From Petrotoga mobilis SJ95 (lineage in GTDB: Bacteria > Thermotogota > Thermotogae > Petrotogales > Petrotogaceae): a stretch of DNA of 64,000 bases. The notes under the pieces are model-generated. The model was not told the origin of the DNA, did not search any database, and saw only the letters and a list, made by a program, of their open reading frames with translations. The stretch lies in assembly GCF_000018605.1 (NCBI RefSeq), contig NC_010003.1, positions 658,501 through 722,500 on the forward strand, in the 5' to 3' direction. A program made the translations under genes and the position numbers. Below are positions 17,083 through 25,410 of this stretch, one piece after another (within the stretch, counting starts at the first letter, position 1; each line of letters begins with the position of its first letter).

Positions 17083-18231
17083 GTGAAAAAACTTTACAAG
17101 GTGGAAGTTGAGGAAAGATCATCAAATAAAAGATACGAATGTCTATTACTTGTAAAAGATAAAGAAGAAATTTATGATATTCTGTCTAACCTCAATATCA
17201 GAGTTATCAACATCAATGTTGATAACTTTTATTTCAACAGTAAAAAATTCAATATGGATCAAATGATCAGCCTTGTTGATAATCTGTACCTCCTTGTAAA
17301 CTCGGGACTGACCCTCTTTGAAGCTATGGAATTTTTAGTTTTCAACGAACAGGTTGATAAGTTCATAAGAGGTGTTGTTTTTAAAGGTTACTTTTTAGTA
17401 AAAAAAGGATTAGACTACAAAACCGCATTTGACTTTCCTGAAATAGATAACTACTTTAGGTATACAATAAATATCTCAAAGACAACGCTAATTTTAAGAG
17501 AAAACTTATCCAATTTAAAAGATTACTATAACAACGTCAAACTTTCCAGGTCTACCGCCGAAAAATCATTAATTTATCCACTACTAATTCTTTCATCAAT
17601 TTTGGTTTTGCTTTTTCTTCTAAATTTTTGGGTTATTCCACAGTTTTCTACTCTTTTAGGATACGATATTAATCTTAACTTATCAACTTACATGTTGATA
17701 AGTATGTTGATATTTTTCTTCTTTGGGTTGATAACTTTCTGGATAGGCAAGGGAAACGATATTTTTTGGACAAAGATTCCGTTTTTAAAGTCCTTGTACA
17801 AGAATTACATACTTCACGAATTCACAAGGAACGTTAACTTACTTTTAAAAAGTGGTCTCACAATATACAACGCTTTAGAAATAGTCCTTTCTAACACGAA
17901 TTCACAGTATATTTCATCTACTTTCTTAACTGCCTATTTGGATATAGAAAAAGGGAAAGATCTTACCGAAGTTTTTTCAAAAATAAAAGACGTTAAAGAA
18001 TTTTCTTTAACAATGAGCGTCTCAAAAAGGAAAGGAAATTATAAAGAGGTGTTTGACTTTTTAGAAAACTATTATTATTCATCTTTTAAAACCGCTTCAG
18101 ATAAGATTATGAAAATGATCGAACCTGTACTTATAATATTTTTATCTGTAATAATTTTGAGTTTAGCATTTGAAATTTATTCCAATGTCTACTTAGGAGG
18201 GATAAAATTTGAAATGGGGGGTACATTCTAA
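17083..18231 (+). CDS. Type IV pilus/type II secretion inner-membrane platform protein (PilC/GspF family)
   Basis: Protein of 382 residues with the duplicated GspF/PilC layout. A cytoplasmic domain (LVDNLYLLVNSGLTLFEAMEFL) precedes a transmembrane pair around 165-225. A second cytoplasmic copy follows (FTRNVNLLLKSGLTIYNALEIVL), then a final C-terminal transmembrane segment (PVLIIFLSVIILSLAFEIY). GTG start after AGGGAAAAG. PilC-type proteins form the platform that the assembly ATPase acts on; no ATPase gene is in the window. It overlaps the next, pseudopilin gene by 23 bases. Confidence 0.85.
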   Translation: MKKLYKVEVEERSSNKRYECLLLVKDKEEIYDILSNLNIRVININVDNFYFNSKKFNMDQMISLVDNLYLLVNSGLTLFEAMEFLVFNEQVDKFIRGVVFKGYFLVKKGLDYKTAFDFPEIDNYFRYTINISKTTLILRENLSNLKDYYNNVKLSRSTAEKSLIYPLLILSSILVLLFLLNFWVIPQFSTLLGYDINLNLSTYMLISMLIFFFFGLITFWIGKGNDIFWTKIPFLKSLYKNYILHEFTRNVNLLLKSGLTIYNALEIVLSNTNSQYISSTFLTAYLDIEKGKDLTEVFSKIKDVKEFSLTMSVSKRKGNYKEVFDFLENYYYSSFKTASDKIMKMIEPVLIIFLSVIILSLAFEIYSNVYLGGIKFEMGGTF

Positions 18232-18634
18232 ATCTCATAAGGAAGGTTTTCTACTTATGGAAGTGCTAGTTTCTTTAGGTATCGAATTAATCTTGTTCTC
18301 GTCGATAGTTTTTTTCACTGTATATCCACTTCAAAAATACTTTTCATCTCTTACGGAAAGATTCATAGCTTCAGAGGTGGTGTATAAAACACGAAGCGCC
18401 TCTACCCATTACGGAGAGGATAACAACTTAAACGGAATCCTACGCTCTCAAATAGTACAGGGAAAATTAAAAATCGTGACTTATGATATAAGATACAGAA
18501 TAGAAGATCAAAGTAGCCAAGATCTATTATGGAGCTTTGGAAAAATAGCAGGAATGGGAGGCAGAATTGTAAACAGCGAAGGAAAAACCATATTCAACGT
18601 CGTCCCAGTCACGGGAGCGCTCACCAATCCATGA
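18209..18634 (+). CDS. Pseudopilin/prepilin-like protein
   Basis: Protein of 141 residues with a prepilin signal: a basic leader ending KSHKEG, then FLLMEVLVSLGIELILFSSIVFF (cleavage after Gly, Glu at +5, hydrophobic helix). TTG start, 8 bases after AGGAGG inside the end of pilC. The C-terminal domain is unrecognised. The context with PilC suggests a minor pilin or type II secretion pseudopilin. The leader is unusually long (13 residues), but the motif is convincing. Confidence 0.75.
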   Translation: MKWGVHSKSHKEGFLLMEVLVSLGIELILFSSIVFFTVYPLQKYFSSLTERFIASEVVYKTRSASTHYGEDNNLNGILRSQIVQGKLKIVTYDIRYRIEDQSSQDLLWSFGKIAGMGGRIVNSEGKTIFNVVPVTGALTNP

Positions 18635-18662
18635 TCTATCTTCAAGCCTTTGGAGGAAAATT

Positions 18663-19112
18663 ATGATTAAGTTCAAATACAAAGGGAAAAAAGTATGTAT
18701 AAATCATATTGATTGTTTTATTAAACCATTTGAAAATGAATTTCAACTGAGAAAAATATACTTCCAAGAAATAACGGATAAAAAAATCGCTTTTAAAAAG
18801 ATTCATTCTTCTGATAAAGAATATTTCTTGGTAATCGATGCTATCGACTACAAAAAATCAAAAAGATCTTTATTCTTTGACACTATTCTACCGATTCAAT
18901 CCATTCTTTTGAGAAAAGTCTTAGAATTCAAAGAGGGTAGATACGTTTTAGGTACAGATTTTTTCAATTATGAATTTATTAGAAACAAAGAATTCGCATT
19001 TTCAGGATTAATAGTTGACGAAAAACCAACATACTTTTTTAATAATCAAGAATTGAAGGAATTAGCAATAAAATATTTGGAGGATAAAAGAATTGTTCCT
19101 GTTAGAATCTAA
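18663..19112 (+). CDS. Hypothetical protein in pilus-like operon
   Basis: Protein of 149 residues, not recognised. It has no transmembrane segment, is rich in Lys, Phe and Asp, and contains a central stretch FLVIDAIDYKKSKRSLFFDT. ATG start after GGAGG at 18654. It lies between a pseudopilin and a single-helix membrane protein. In pilus operons this slot is often held by a PilM-like cytoplasmic partner, but this protein is much shorter than PilM and has no ATP-binding motif, so no function is assigned. Confidence 0.6.
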   Translation: MIKFKYKGKKVCINHIDCFIKPFENEFQLRKIYFQEITDKKIAFKKIHSSDKEYFLVIDAIDYKKSKRSLFFDTILPIQSILLRKVLEFKEGRYVLGTDFFNYEFIRNKEFAFSGLIVDEKPTYFFNNQELKELAIKYLEDKRIVPVRI

Positions 19113-19503
19113 CGTTAGAAAATTTCTGAAATACACACTAATAACAATAATAATTATACTTTTCGTTCTTCTAGTTTTTGAAAGTTATGAGAAATATCAA
19201 GAATATCTGAATATCAAAAGGATACAAAACAACTTAAATTATACTTACAACAACTACCTTTACAAAGTTGCCAACCAAAGGATGGTCGTAGAAGAATTTT
19301 TTGATTTCCTAACAGATAACAACTTCTTTCTAATAGAATTCAACTACTCCTTGACCGATGGACTAACAGCAAAAGTTGCAACCTTTATGGAACCAACTCA
19401 GAAAATAAAGAGCAAGTACTCCATATCAGAAGTCTCTAAAATAAACATGGGATCCAATTATTACGTGGTTCTTGAAATTAAAGAACAAGGAGTCAACCAA
19501 TGA
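19093..19503 (+). CDS. Single-helix membrane protein in pilus-like operon (PilN/PilO-like topology)
   Basis: Protein of 136 residues. A basic N-terminus leads into one transmembrane helix (ITIIIILFVLLVFESYE), then a coiled-coil-prone segment (KYQEYLNIKRIQNNLNY) and a small domain. This bitopic layout is that of PilN/PilO/GspL-M type alignment proteins, but sequence similarity cannot be judged by eye. TTG start inside the previous gene (20-base overlap); the stop overlaps the next start by 4 bases. Function inferred only from topology and position. Confidence 0.55.
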   Translation: MFLLESNVRKFLKYTLITIIIILFVLLVFESYEKYQEYLNIKRIQNNLNYTYNNYLYKVANQRMVVEEFFDFLTDNNFFLIEFNYSLTDGLTAKVATFMEPTQKIKSKYSISEVSKINMGSNYYVVLEIKEQGVNQ

Positions 19504-20084
19504 AACGCTATCTATTTATTATTCTTTTGTTGATTATAACTTTAGTGTATATAAAAAATTATGAAATTGAATCACCGAACCTAAAATTCTCTCTCCATAC
19601 CATATCAGAAGTAGAAAGCAACTTCTTATCAGAGCCTCTACAAAAAGAGTTAGAAAATATTTTATCTTCTGATCTTTTGTTGGAAAGTATGATTATAAAA
19701 AGAAATAACGATTCTTTTCTTGAACTTGGGGATAATTTTGACATCGCCGTATCCTTTTCATATCCTAATTTTGAGTACACTCCAACGGATGTTATTAATA
19801 ATAAAAAATTATACATAAAAAGCTCAAACATTTTCAAGCCTTTAAAAATTGACTTATTAGATCTATGGTCACAAAAAGATAACTTGCCTAAATATCAAAA
19901 AGAAGGGGTAGAATTCTCAGGTTTTTTCATAGATTCAGAAGGAAGAAATACAGGGTTTGTTTATTTCTTCGATGAACTTATAAAGCTTTCCGCAGGCGAT
20001 ACATTGGGGGAAGATTTAGTATTGGCAATTTTCAATGATGGAATTTTAATTCTAACTGAAGATAAAAAACTATGTGTTCTCTAG
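19500..20084 (+). CDS. Exported/anchored protein in pilus-like operon (possible PilP/GspC-like)
   Basis: Protein of 194 residues with an N-terminal signal or anchor (KRYLFIILLLIITLVYI). The C-terminal third (SGFFIDSEGRNTGFVYF, then SAGDTLGEDLVLAIFNDGIL) has the look of the small beta domain of PilP/GspC proteins, in which a residue pattern of the type GD-x-(9)-I-x-x-x-G-I ends the protein. That is a weak resemblance. It is the last gene of the operon. ATG start with 4-base overlap to its neighbour. Confidence 0.5.
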   Translation: MKRYLFIILLLIITLVYIKNYEIESPNLKFSLHTISEVESNFLSEPLQKELENILSSDLLLESMIIKRNNDSFLELGDNFDIAVSFSYPNFEYTPTDVINNKKLYIKSSNIFKPLKIDLLDLWSQKDNLPKYQKEGVEFSGFFIDSEGRNTGFVYFFDELIKLSAGDTLGEDLVLAIFNDGILILTEDKKLCVL

Positions 20085-20266
20085 TCAATTCAAATTTCTT
20101 TAATTTTCCCATCTCCACTAATAGTATCTGCAAGAAAAATTAACTTCATGTGAATTTTTATTTACTCTTTCGTTATTTTTTATCCCTCTAAGAATATTCG
20201 AATTTCTTCAATCTCTCGCTTACGTATAATATGGCCTAATGCATGTTTTATAGATTTTTCAAAATA

Positions 20267-20275
20267 TGGTATAAT
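20267..20275 (+). promoter_or_regulatory. Extended -10 promoter of the first Rpn gene
   Basis: TGGTATAAT within ATATGGTATAATTA, 40 bases before the ATG at 20315. The same word precedes the second Rpn copy at 35285. Confidence 0.55.
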
Positions 20276-20314
20276 TAAATTGACAAACAAAATCTAAAAA
20301 AAGAGAGGCCAGAC

Positions 20315-21298
20315 ATGAATGAATTAGTGCACAATCCTCATGATCTATTCTTCAAACGAATTTTCAGTGACATAAGGATAGCTCGAGATTTCTTATGGAA
20401 CTATCTCCCTCAAGAAGCTGTAGAAATAGTAGACCTAGATTATTTAATTCCTGAAAACAACAGTCATGTTGATGAAAACCTAAGAGAAAGCCTCTCGGAT
20501 ATGTTGTACAAAACAAAGATAAAAGGACAAGATGGCTACATATACATTCTGATGGAACACAAAAGCTACATTGAAGGGAAAGTAATCTTTCAACTGTTGA
20601 GATATATTACGAGCATCTGGGAAGAAAAATACGATCCCAAAACAAAAAAGGTACCAATAATAATACCGATGGTAATATACCATGGAAGAGAAATCTGGAA
20701 CGTAGAAACGAATTTATTAAATATGGTACAAGGGATAGAAGATTTACCAAATGAACTAAAAACATACTTACCTACATACCGATATGAAATATGTGATTTC
20801 TCGATCAAAAGGAAAAAAAGGATAATAGGATTAACAGCGATGAAAGTTGCAATAGAAGCAATGAGAGCAGGAACGGCAATGACCAAAGAAGAATTTAAAG
20901 AAAGATTAAGAAGGGTATTTGAATACATAAAACAACTACCAGAAGAAGAGGTACATGAATGGTTTGAAGAGTGTATGATCTACTTACTAAACGTAAGGGA
21001 AGATGTAACGATAGAGGAGATATTAAAAGTACAAAAAGAAATAATGCCTGGAAGGGGTGAGATAGTTATGACGATAGCTGAAAAGTTGAGAAACGAAGGT
21101 AAATTAGAAGGAGAAAGAGAAGGGAAACTTGAAGAAAGAAGGGAAGTAGCTATAAAGTTATTAAATAAACGATTTGGAAAAGAATTTACACAAGAGATGA
21201 AAGAAAAGATAAAAGAAGCTGAAGAAAGAAGAATAAACCAAATAATTGACAACATATTTGAAATAACCATAGAAGAGCTAAAAGAAATATTGAAGTAA
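20315..21298 (+). CDS. Rpn family recombination-promoting nuclease/putative transposase (full-length copy)
   Basis: Protein of 327 residues of the Rpn/transposase_31 type, PD-(D/E)XK-fold nucleases that promote RecA-independent recombination in characterised cases. The opening HNPHDLFFKRIFSDIRIARDFL is the family signature. The nuclease core continues with GYIYILMEHKSYIEGKVIFQLLRYI (E-x-K catalytic pair in EHKSY) and PIIIPMVIYHG. The C-terminus is a repetitive charged segment (KLEGEREGKLEERRE) and a helix. A truncated copy lies at 35295, with 555 identical bases. ATG start after GAGAGG. It marks the left edge of the accessory island. Confidence 0.85.
   Translation: MNELVHNPHDLFFKRIFSDIRIARDFLWNYLPQEAVEIVDLDYLIPENNSHVDENLRESLSDMLYKTKIKGQDGYIYILMEHKSYIEGKVIFQLLRYITSIWEEKYDPKTKKVPIIIPMVIYHGREIWNVETNLLNMVQGIEDLPNELKTYLPTYRYEICDFSIKRKKRIIGLTAMKVAIEAMRAGTAMTKEEFKERLRRVFEYIKQLPEEEVHEWFEECMIYLLNVREDVTIEEILKVQKEIMPGRGEIVMTIAEKLRNEGKLEGEREGKLEERREVAIKLLNKRFGKEFTQEMKEKIKEAEERRINQIIDNIFEITIEELKEILK
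20506..21060 (+). repeat. 555-bp direct repeat, copy 1 (within Rpn gene)
   Basis: Read side by side, this stretch shows no difference from 35300-35854. Single-base differences begin at 21061/35855 and the 3' ends then diverge. Identity this high implies recent duplication or gene conversion. Confidence 0.9.
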
Positions 21299-21349
21299 TG
21301 GTAGTAGGTGAAACACTATCTGATATTTTTGGATAGGTAACAGGGCAAC

Positions 21350-21404
21350 ACCCTTTCCCATTTCCTCATAGGTGAGTTGCGGAGGGAAAGGGTAAAAGGC
21401 TTTT
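21350..21404 (+). terminator. Hairpin downstream of the first Rpn gene
   Basis: 10-bp arms ACCCTTTCCC (21350-21359) and GGGAAAGGGT (21384-21393) followed by AAAAGGCTTTTTT. It lies in a GC-rich patch that continues to about 21435 and includes GTGGGCGGACCCAC-like symmetry. Terminator function is likely. Confidence 0.6.
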
Positions 21405-21480
21405 TTCCCTCATGGGTGGGCGGACCCACTTTGCATAATCGGGTACACTTTTCGCTTATTAAACGCAACTGACTTAATTA

Positions 21481-22263
21481 TTAATCAGATATTATTATTT
21501 GTGGCTCTATGTCGCTATGATAATATAAAAATATTTTATCGAAATTATTTTCTCCTTTAGTATATGAATTAAGTATTTCTTTAATATATTGGATATCAAC
21601 ATCTACAAAAAATACTAAGTTGGGTGGAAAAGATGAGATTTTTATTAATAAATATATTTTATCAACTTTCTCTCTGTAAAGGGGGATTTTTTCAATCTTT
21701 TTATTTATTGCGAGTCTTAATTTCTCTTCATAATTAAATCCTATACAATTGATGCTTGTTGGAATTACTAATGGTTTCTTATAATCCTCTTGTATTGGTT
21801 CAACTTCTAAATATTTGCATATTAAAGAACTTTTATTTGATTCACAGAATTCTTCAAACGAAGAATATTCCTTATTTCTTCTTGCCATTATATATTTTTT
21901 GAATTCTTCAATAAAAGCTTTAATAAATTTGTTTTTGTTTATTTTGTTTATATCAGAATCCAATTTATTAGAGAAAGAAAACCATATTACACTTTTAATA
22001 TTTTCTTCCTCCATATATTTTCGTACAATCTTATAAATCTCAATTTTTGAATCTAGACTTTTCATCATTTCTTCCTTAATAGCTTCCGTTATCTCTATCC
22101 CAATTTTTTGATTATCAAACTTAATTATAAAATCAGGAGATTCACTACAGTCTAATTGATAATTTTCAGGAAAAAGATGTTCATGAAAACTTTTATAATA
22201 ATCGCTGAAAAAATCTTCTAATAGCTTAAATTCTTCCTTTTTCTTATCGTTTATTTTTATCAC
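21481..22263 (-). CDS. Hypothetical protein with PD-(D/E)XK-like nuclease motif
   Basis: Protein of 260 residues, not recognised by family. The segment SPDFIIKFDNQKIGIEITEA has the strand-turn-strand pattern of PD-(D/E)XK nucleases (Asp in PDF, then E-x-T in place of the usual E-x-K), as seen in some restriction-like and Mrr-like proteins. The rest is helical and charged, ending EPQIIISD. I prefer the GTG start at 22263 (AAAGG-TAGGA-GTG). The frame stays open upstream to 22341, and ATG 22281 lacks a ribosome site. It is flanked by mobile-element debris, so an orphan defence or selfish gene is plausible. Confidence 0.55.
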   Translation of the reverse strand: MIKINDKKKEEFKLLEDFFSDYYKSFHEHLFPENYQLDCSESPDFIIKFDNQKIGIEITEAIKEEMMKSLDSKIEIYKIVRKYMEEENIKSVIWFSFSNKLDSDINKINKNKFIKAFIEEFKKYIMARRNKEYSSFEEFCESNKSSLICKYLEVEPIQEDYKKPLVIPTSINCIGFNYEEKLRLAINKKIEKIPLYREKVDKIYLLIKISSFPPNLVFFVDVDIQYIKEILNSYTKGENNFDKIFLYYHSDIEPQIIISD

Positions 22264-22382
22264 TCCTACCTTTTGTAGCATTTTCGATACTTTTAAGTGT
22301 TTTAGAGAGCATTTCGACAATTGGTCCAACAGCTGGTGCACTTACTAAACGAAAACTATACCTCCCTCTCAGACAAATCCTG

Positions 22383-22649
22383 TATAATGAATTTGGTCAA
22401 AAACATTGTACAGGAAAAGGTGAGGCTAAGGTACAATACAATTATATAAGATTTTTGTATTTTAACAAACACAAAAGTCAAAGAGTGATAGCAAAAGAAA
22501 TGGGGATACACAGAGCGACGGTTAAAAGAGCTATCAAGAACCCAGAACAGAAGTATCATATGAACGTTAATAGAGATAAACCAGTAAATAGTGATTTTAG
22601 AAAACATATCAAACATTTGCTAGAACATAATTCAAAGGGAACCTCTTAG
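22383..22649 (+). pseudogene. istA: IS21-family IstA transposase, N-terminal fragment
   Basis: The frame encodes YIRFLYFNKHKSQRVIAKEMGIH and RATVKRAIKNP, the N-terminal HTH of IstA-type transposases, which normally run ~500 residues. Here the frame stops after about 80 residues. The DDE core is absent and the frame runs directly into an IstB fragment, so an internal deletion removed most of istA and the start of istB. Confidence 0.75.
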
Positions 22650-22972
22650 TTGAAATGCAGGAAGAACGACAACTAACGAAATTCCAAAAAAAGCTGATCA
22701 AAGTAGACTTACTAATAATTGATGAACTAGGATACGTGCAGTTATCCGACCAAGTTACACAACTCATGTTCCAAATATTCTCTGAAAGGTATGAAAAAGG
22801 ATCTATCTTGGTAAACAGCAACCTTGAATTTGCAGAATGGGCTAAAATATTTCACGATGAAAGGATGACAGCAGCGATTATCGACAGGTTAATCCACAAC
22901 AGTAAGATAATACTATTCAATGGAGAAAGCTACCGTTACAGGAACCAAAGGCGAGAAATTCAGCAAAATTGA
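22631..22972 (+). pseudogene. istB: IS21-family IstB helper ATPase, C-terminal fragment
   Basis: The frame encodes KFQKKLIKVDLLIIDELGYV, the Walker B region of IstB, then SERYEKGSILVNSNLEFAEW and RLIHNSKIILFNGESYR, ending like complete IstB proteins. The Walker A half (about 110-120 residues) is missing. It lies immediately after the IstA fragment, consistent with one deletion event at about 22630. Confidence 0.8.
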
Positions 22973-22985
22973 TAAATATTCGATT

Positions 22986-23011
22986 TTTCTCTTTTCATAT
23001 GAAAAGAGAAA
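22986..23011. repeat. Perfect 26-bp palindrome
   Basis: Arms TTTCTCTTTTCAT and ATGAAAAGAGAAA meet without a gap, just downstream of the IstB fragment. Could be an IS21 terminator or a cruciform site; no further evidence. Confidence 0.5.
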
Positions 23012-23097
23012 GAAAAGAACTTCTTCTTTGCATATGGTACATAATTAGGTTAGCAGGATGATACAGTATTCAGGTTCTTTCCGCTGATTGTTGAATC

Positions 23098-24234
23098 CTA
23101 TCCATTATTTTCTAGAAAAAGAACTTTTTGTCTCAACATCTCAAATTTGTTTCTTCCATACATTATCCTTTTAACAACTTTCAGTTTATTCACAGAACCT
23201 TCTGCTAGTCCATTGTTGTATTCATATATGATGGCATTTCTAACCGCTTGCATATCTCTTTTTAACCCATTTACAAATTTATCTATCTTTCTGATCTTTA
23301 GATTATTAGCTTTTTCTATCCATTCTTCAAGTTTTTCAACGTTCTTTGATTTCAACATCTGTTTGAATTCATTTACTAAGTTTATTATACTTTCAATAAC
23401 GGGGTATCTTTGAATGATCTTTTCATACAATTCTTTTGAAAGAGCTTCTACTTCTTCAACGGGTTTGTACAGTAATTTTATTAAATCTTTTCTTTTTACC
23501 CTTATTTCTTTTGGATCTTCAATTTTTAAATTTCTTTTTGCCAAATATATTCCAATGTTCGAATAACTACCTGTATAACCTTCACCTCTTATTATTTCAA
23601 ATATCTCTTTGTTTGATTTTCCGCTTCTTTTCAATACTTGCATTTCCTCTTTATATGGATCCAGCATACCTGGGAGCCTTTTTCCTTTGTTCATGTTTGT
23701 GGGAGAAAAATCATTATCTAAATATTTATCCACAGTATTTCTATGTATGTTCAGTAATTTTGATATTTTCCTTTTTGAGTAACCTTTGCTGTATAATTCC
23801 CTAACTTCTTTGACTAACTTAAGTTTTGCCTTTTCTTTTTCAGAATGAACCACGTTTTTGTTATCATCAACCATCTGTTCAAAGTCCTGATCTTTTGTTT
23901 CTCCAACAACTAAAGAGGTACTGAACTTTTGATAGATGTACTCTTTGCAAGAATCCGTTAGATTTTTTATTAAATGGAACCCATCCGATATCTGAATGGC
24001 ATCTGGATGGGCTTTCTCTATCGCCTTTTTATATGATATCGAACCGTCTCTTGATACCATTTGGATATTCTCGTATCCCTTTAGCCATTTTTCTACCTTT
24101 TCTGGTTCCCTTGAGTTCAACATATCCACCACTTTGTGAGTTTCCAAATCGATCATGATACTTCCATATCTTTGCCCTCTTTTTATTGCAAAATCATCGA
24201 TACTTACCTTTTTTACTTTCCTTTTGTCTATCAT
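23098..24234 (-). CDS. ISL3-family transposase, C-terminal part (DDE domain)
   Basis: 378 residues covering the ISL3 transposase catalytic core. VSIDDFAIKRGQRYGSIMIDL holds the first Asp and VSRDGSISYKKAI with the following ISDGFHLIKNL holds the second. The Glu lies near the end in NGLAEGSVNKLKVVKRIMYGR. An inserted HTH-like segment (SKGYSKRKISKLLNIHRNTVDKYL) lies in the middle. The frame is displaced by one base from the upstream N-terminal frame at a run of nine A residues on the coding strand (24243-24251). Active enzyme would need frameshifting, transcript slippage or a corrected run length. Confidence 0.85.
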   Translation of the reverse strand: MIDKRKVKKVSIDDFAIKRGQRYGSIMIDLETHKVVDMLNSREPEKVEKWLKGYENIQMVSRDGSISYKKAIEKAHPDAIQISDGFHLIKNLTDSCKEYIYQKFSTSLVVGETKDQDFEQMVDDNKNVVHSEKEKAKLKLVKEVRELYSKGYSKRKISKLLNIHRNTVDKYLDNDFSPTNMNKGKRLPGMLDPYKEEMQVLKRSGKSNKEIFEIIRGEGYTGSYSNIGIYLAKRNLKIEDPKEIRVKRKDLIKLLYKPVEEVEALSKELYEKIIQRYPVIESIINLVNEFKQMLKSKNVEKLEEWIEKANNLKIRKIDKFVNGLKRDMQAVRNAIIYEYNNGLAEGSVNKLKVVKRIMYGRNKFEMLRQKVLFLENNG

Positions 24235-24676
24235 GTGGATTATTTTTTTTTAATAAGTTGCATATCGAACTTTTTCCTATATCCGCTATATCTTTACTTA
24301 TCAACTTAGCTGCTTGTACAGAACTCATATTCATGCTTATATTCGTTATTTCCTTTTCCAGCCTTTTCGTTCTTTTGAATTTTGGTTCCACAAAGTCAAG
24401 AGGTTCAGCAAACGTCTTTTTCTTACACTCTTTGTTTTCACAGAACATCTTTCTTCTTATTACAACTATCGTTGTTTTTTTACCTTGTATCGGTAAATCT
24501 TGAAAGCTTCTTTCATACCTTGAATGTACTTTTTTGGATGGTTTCCCACAATATGGACAGATTACTTCTTTTTTAGCTGATTTCACCCAAATTGTTATTC
24601 TATCTCCTGTTACTTCATGTTTAACGTATTCTAAGTTCTCATCCAACAACTTAACTATTTCTTCCATTCCCCTCAT
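24194..24676 (-). CDS. ISL3-family transposase, N-terminal part (zinc-finger and HTH)
   Basis: 160 residues forming the ISL3 transposase N-terminus. A zinc-binding motif CPYCGKPSKKVHSRY is followed by CENKECKKKTFAEPLDF, then a helical segment leading to SSICNLLKK. The frame then leaves the family sequence (NNPHDRQKES), because the catalytic part continues one base out of phase after the A9 run. ATG start near the right inverted repeat. The second half is encoded by the adjoining gene. Confidence 0.85.
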   Translation of the reverse strand: MRGMEEIVKLLDENLEYVKHEVTGDRITIWVKSAKKEVICPYCGKPSKKVHSRYERSFQDLPIQGKKTTIVVIRRKMFCENKECKKKTFAEPLDFVEPKFKRTKRLEKEITNISMNMSSVQAAKLISKDIADIGKSSICNLLKKNNPHDRQKESKKGKYR

Positions 24677-24800
24677 CCTCTTTTAAGTGATTTTCATCAA
24701 TTATATCACCAGAGGCTAATCAAGTCAACCGTTGATGGAAAGAACCAGTATTCGGTTAGCCATAGCCAAAAGGAAAATGTTAAGAATAATAAAAATTTTT

Positions 24801-24840
24801 GATAATGTATGATAATATATGATAATATATGAATGATAAT
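24801..24840. promoter_or_regulatory. Orphan tandem 10-bp repeat, same word as the sugar-operon operator
   Basis: GATAATGTAT, GATAATATAT, GATAATATAT in tandem, then GAATGATAAT. The identical words recur over the promoter at 26991-27010. Here no intact gene follows for more than 1 kb. Confidence 0.5.
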
Positions 24841-25043
24841 AAAATTATCAAAAGCCAATTAACGATATGCCAATTAGTAAAAATCAAAAAATTGTAAAAA
24901 AATTAGCGTAACTGACATTCCCTATACTTTCAAAAAAATGCGTAATAAATTCGAAAGATAAAAAATGAAATAATTTCCTGATTGACGTTTTCTCCAAGTC
25001 AGTCCTGTGAATTTAGCCAAACTATCATGAGATTAAAAGGAAG

Positions 25044-25410
25044 TTAAGAGTAGAACTCAGTCAAAGCGGGGCAAGATGTAGCACCATATATATCGGAAAA
25101 GGGCTTATCCCTATTATTCACAGCCAATTCACTGAATTTCAGATAAATGTTGGAAAGCATCCAATTCTTTTCAGAGACGAGTGTATGAACTAAATGGAAC
25201 CTATGGCGTGTAAGTCTTTGTAAAGCCAAAAACTGAGAACCACGCCAATTGGATTTAGCTTTTGCATTAAGCTGGTACACAAGAGGTTTAAAAGGGCAAA
25301 GTTTCTTATTGGTTGACAGGAAATTGGCTATTTGAGTGCTGTAAAAAGATCATAAAAAAGGAACGTTTCTAAGCATCGAGAATATAAGCACTGGCTATCG
25401 AATCAAAGGA
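25044..25410 (-). pseudogene. IS110-family transposase remnant
   Basis: A minus-strand frame reads ALQRLTRHRFHLVHTLVSEK, then SNIYLKFSEL and KPFSDIYGATSCPALTEFYS, typical of the N-terminal half of IS110 transposases between the RuvC-like domain and the coiled coil. Upstream in the same direction FDSIASAYILDA resembles the D-x-(I)-DA(Y) catalytic segment. Start, remaining core and C-terminus are missing. The subgroup differs from the intact IS110 element at 36.1-37.4 kb. Confidence 0.65.

Larger units (their letters stand above)
23073..24746 (-). mobile_element. ISL3-family insertion sequence, 1674 bp
   Basis: The ends are inverted: GGTTCTTTCC at 23073-23082 and GGAAAGAACC at 24737-24746, with further partial matching inside (GTTGA in both). 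ISL3 elements characteristically end in a GGNTCTTT-type repeat. Flanking bases AGTATTCA (23065-23072) and AGTATTCG (24747-24754) form a near-perfect 8-bp target duplication, the length expected for this family, so the insertion is fairly recent. The transposase is split in two frames (24194-24676 and 23098-24234). Confidence 0.85.

Noticed and set aside
24801-24840. Short tandem repeats as a possible CRISPR
   Set aside because: Units are 10 bp, contiguous and without spacers, and no cas genes lie nearby; they match the sugar-operon operator.
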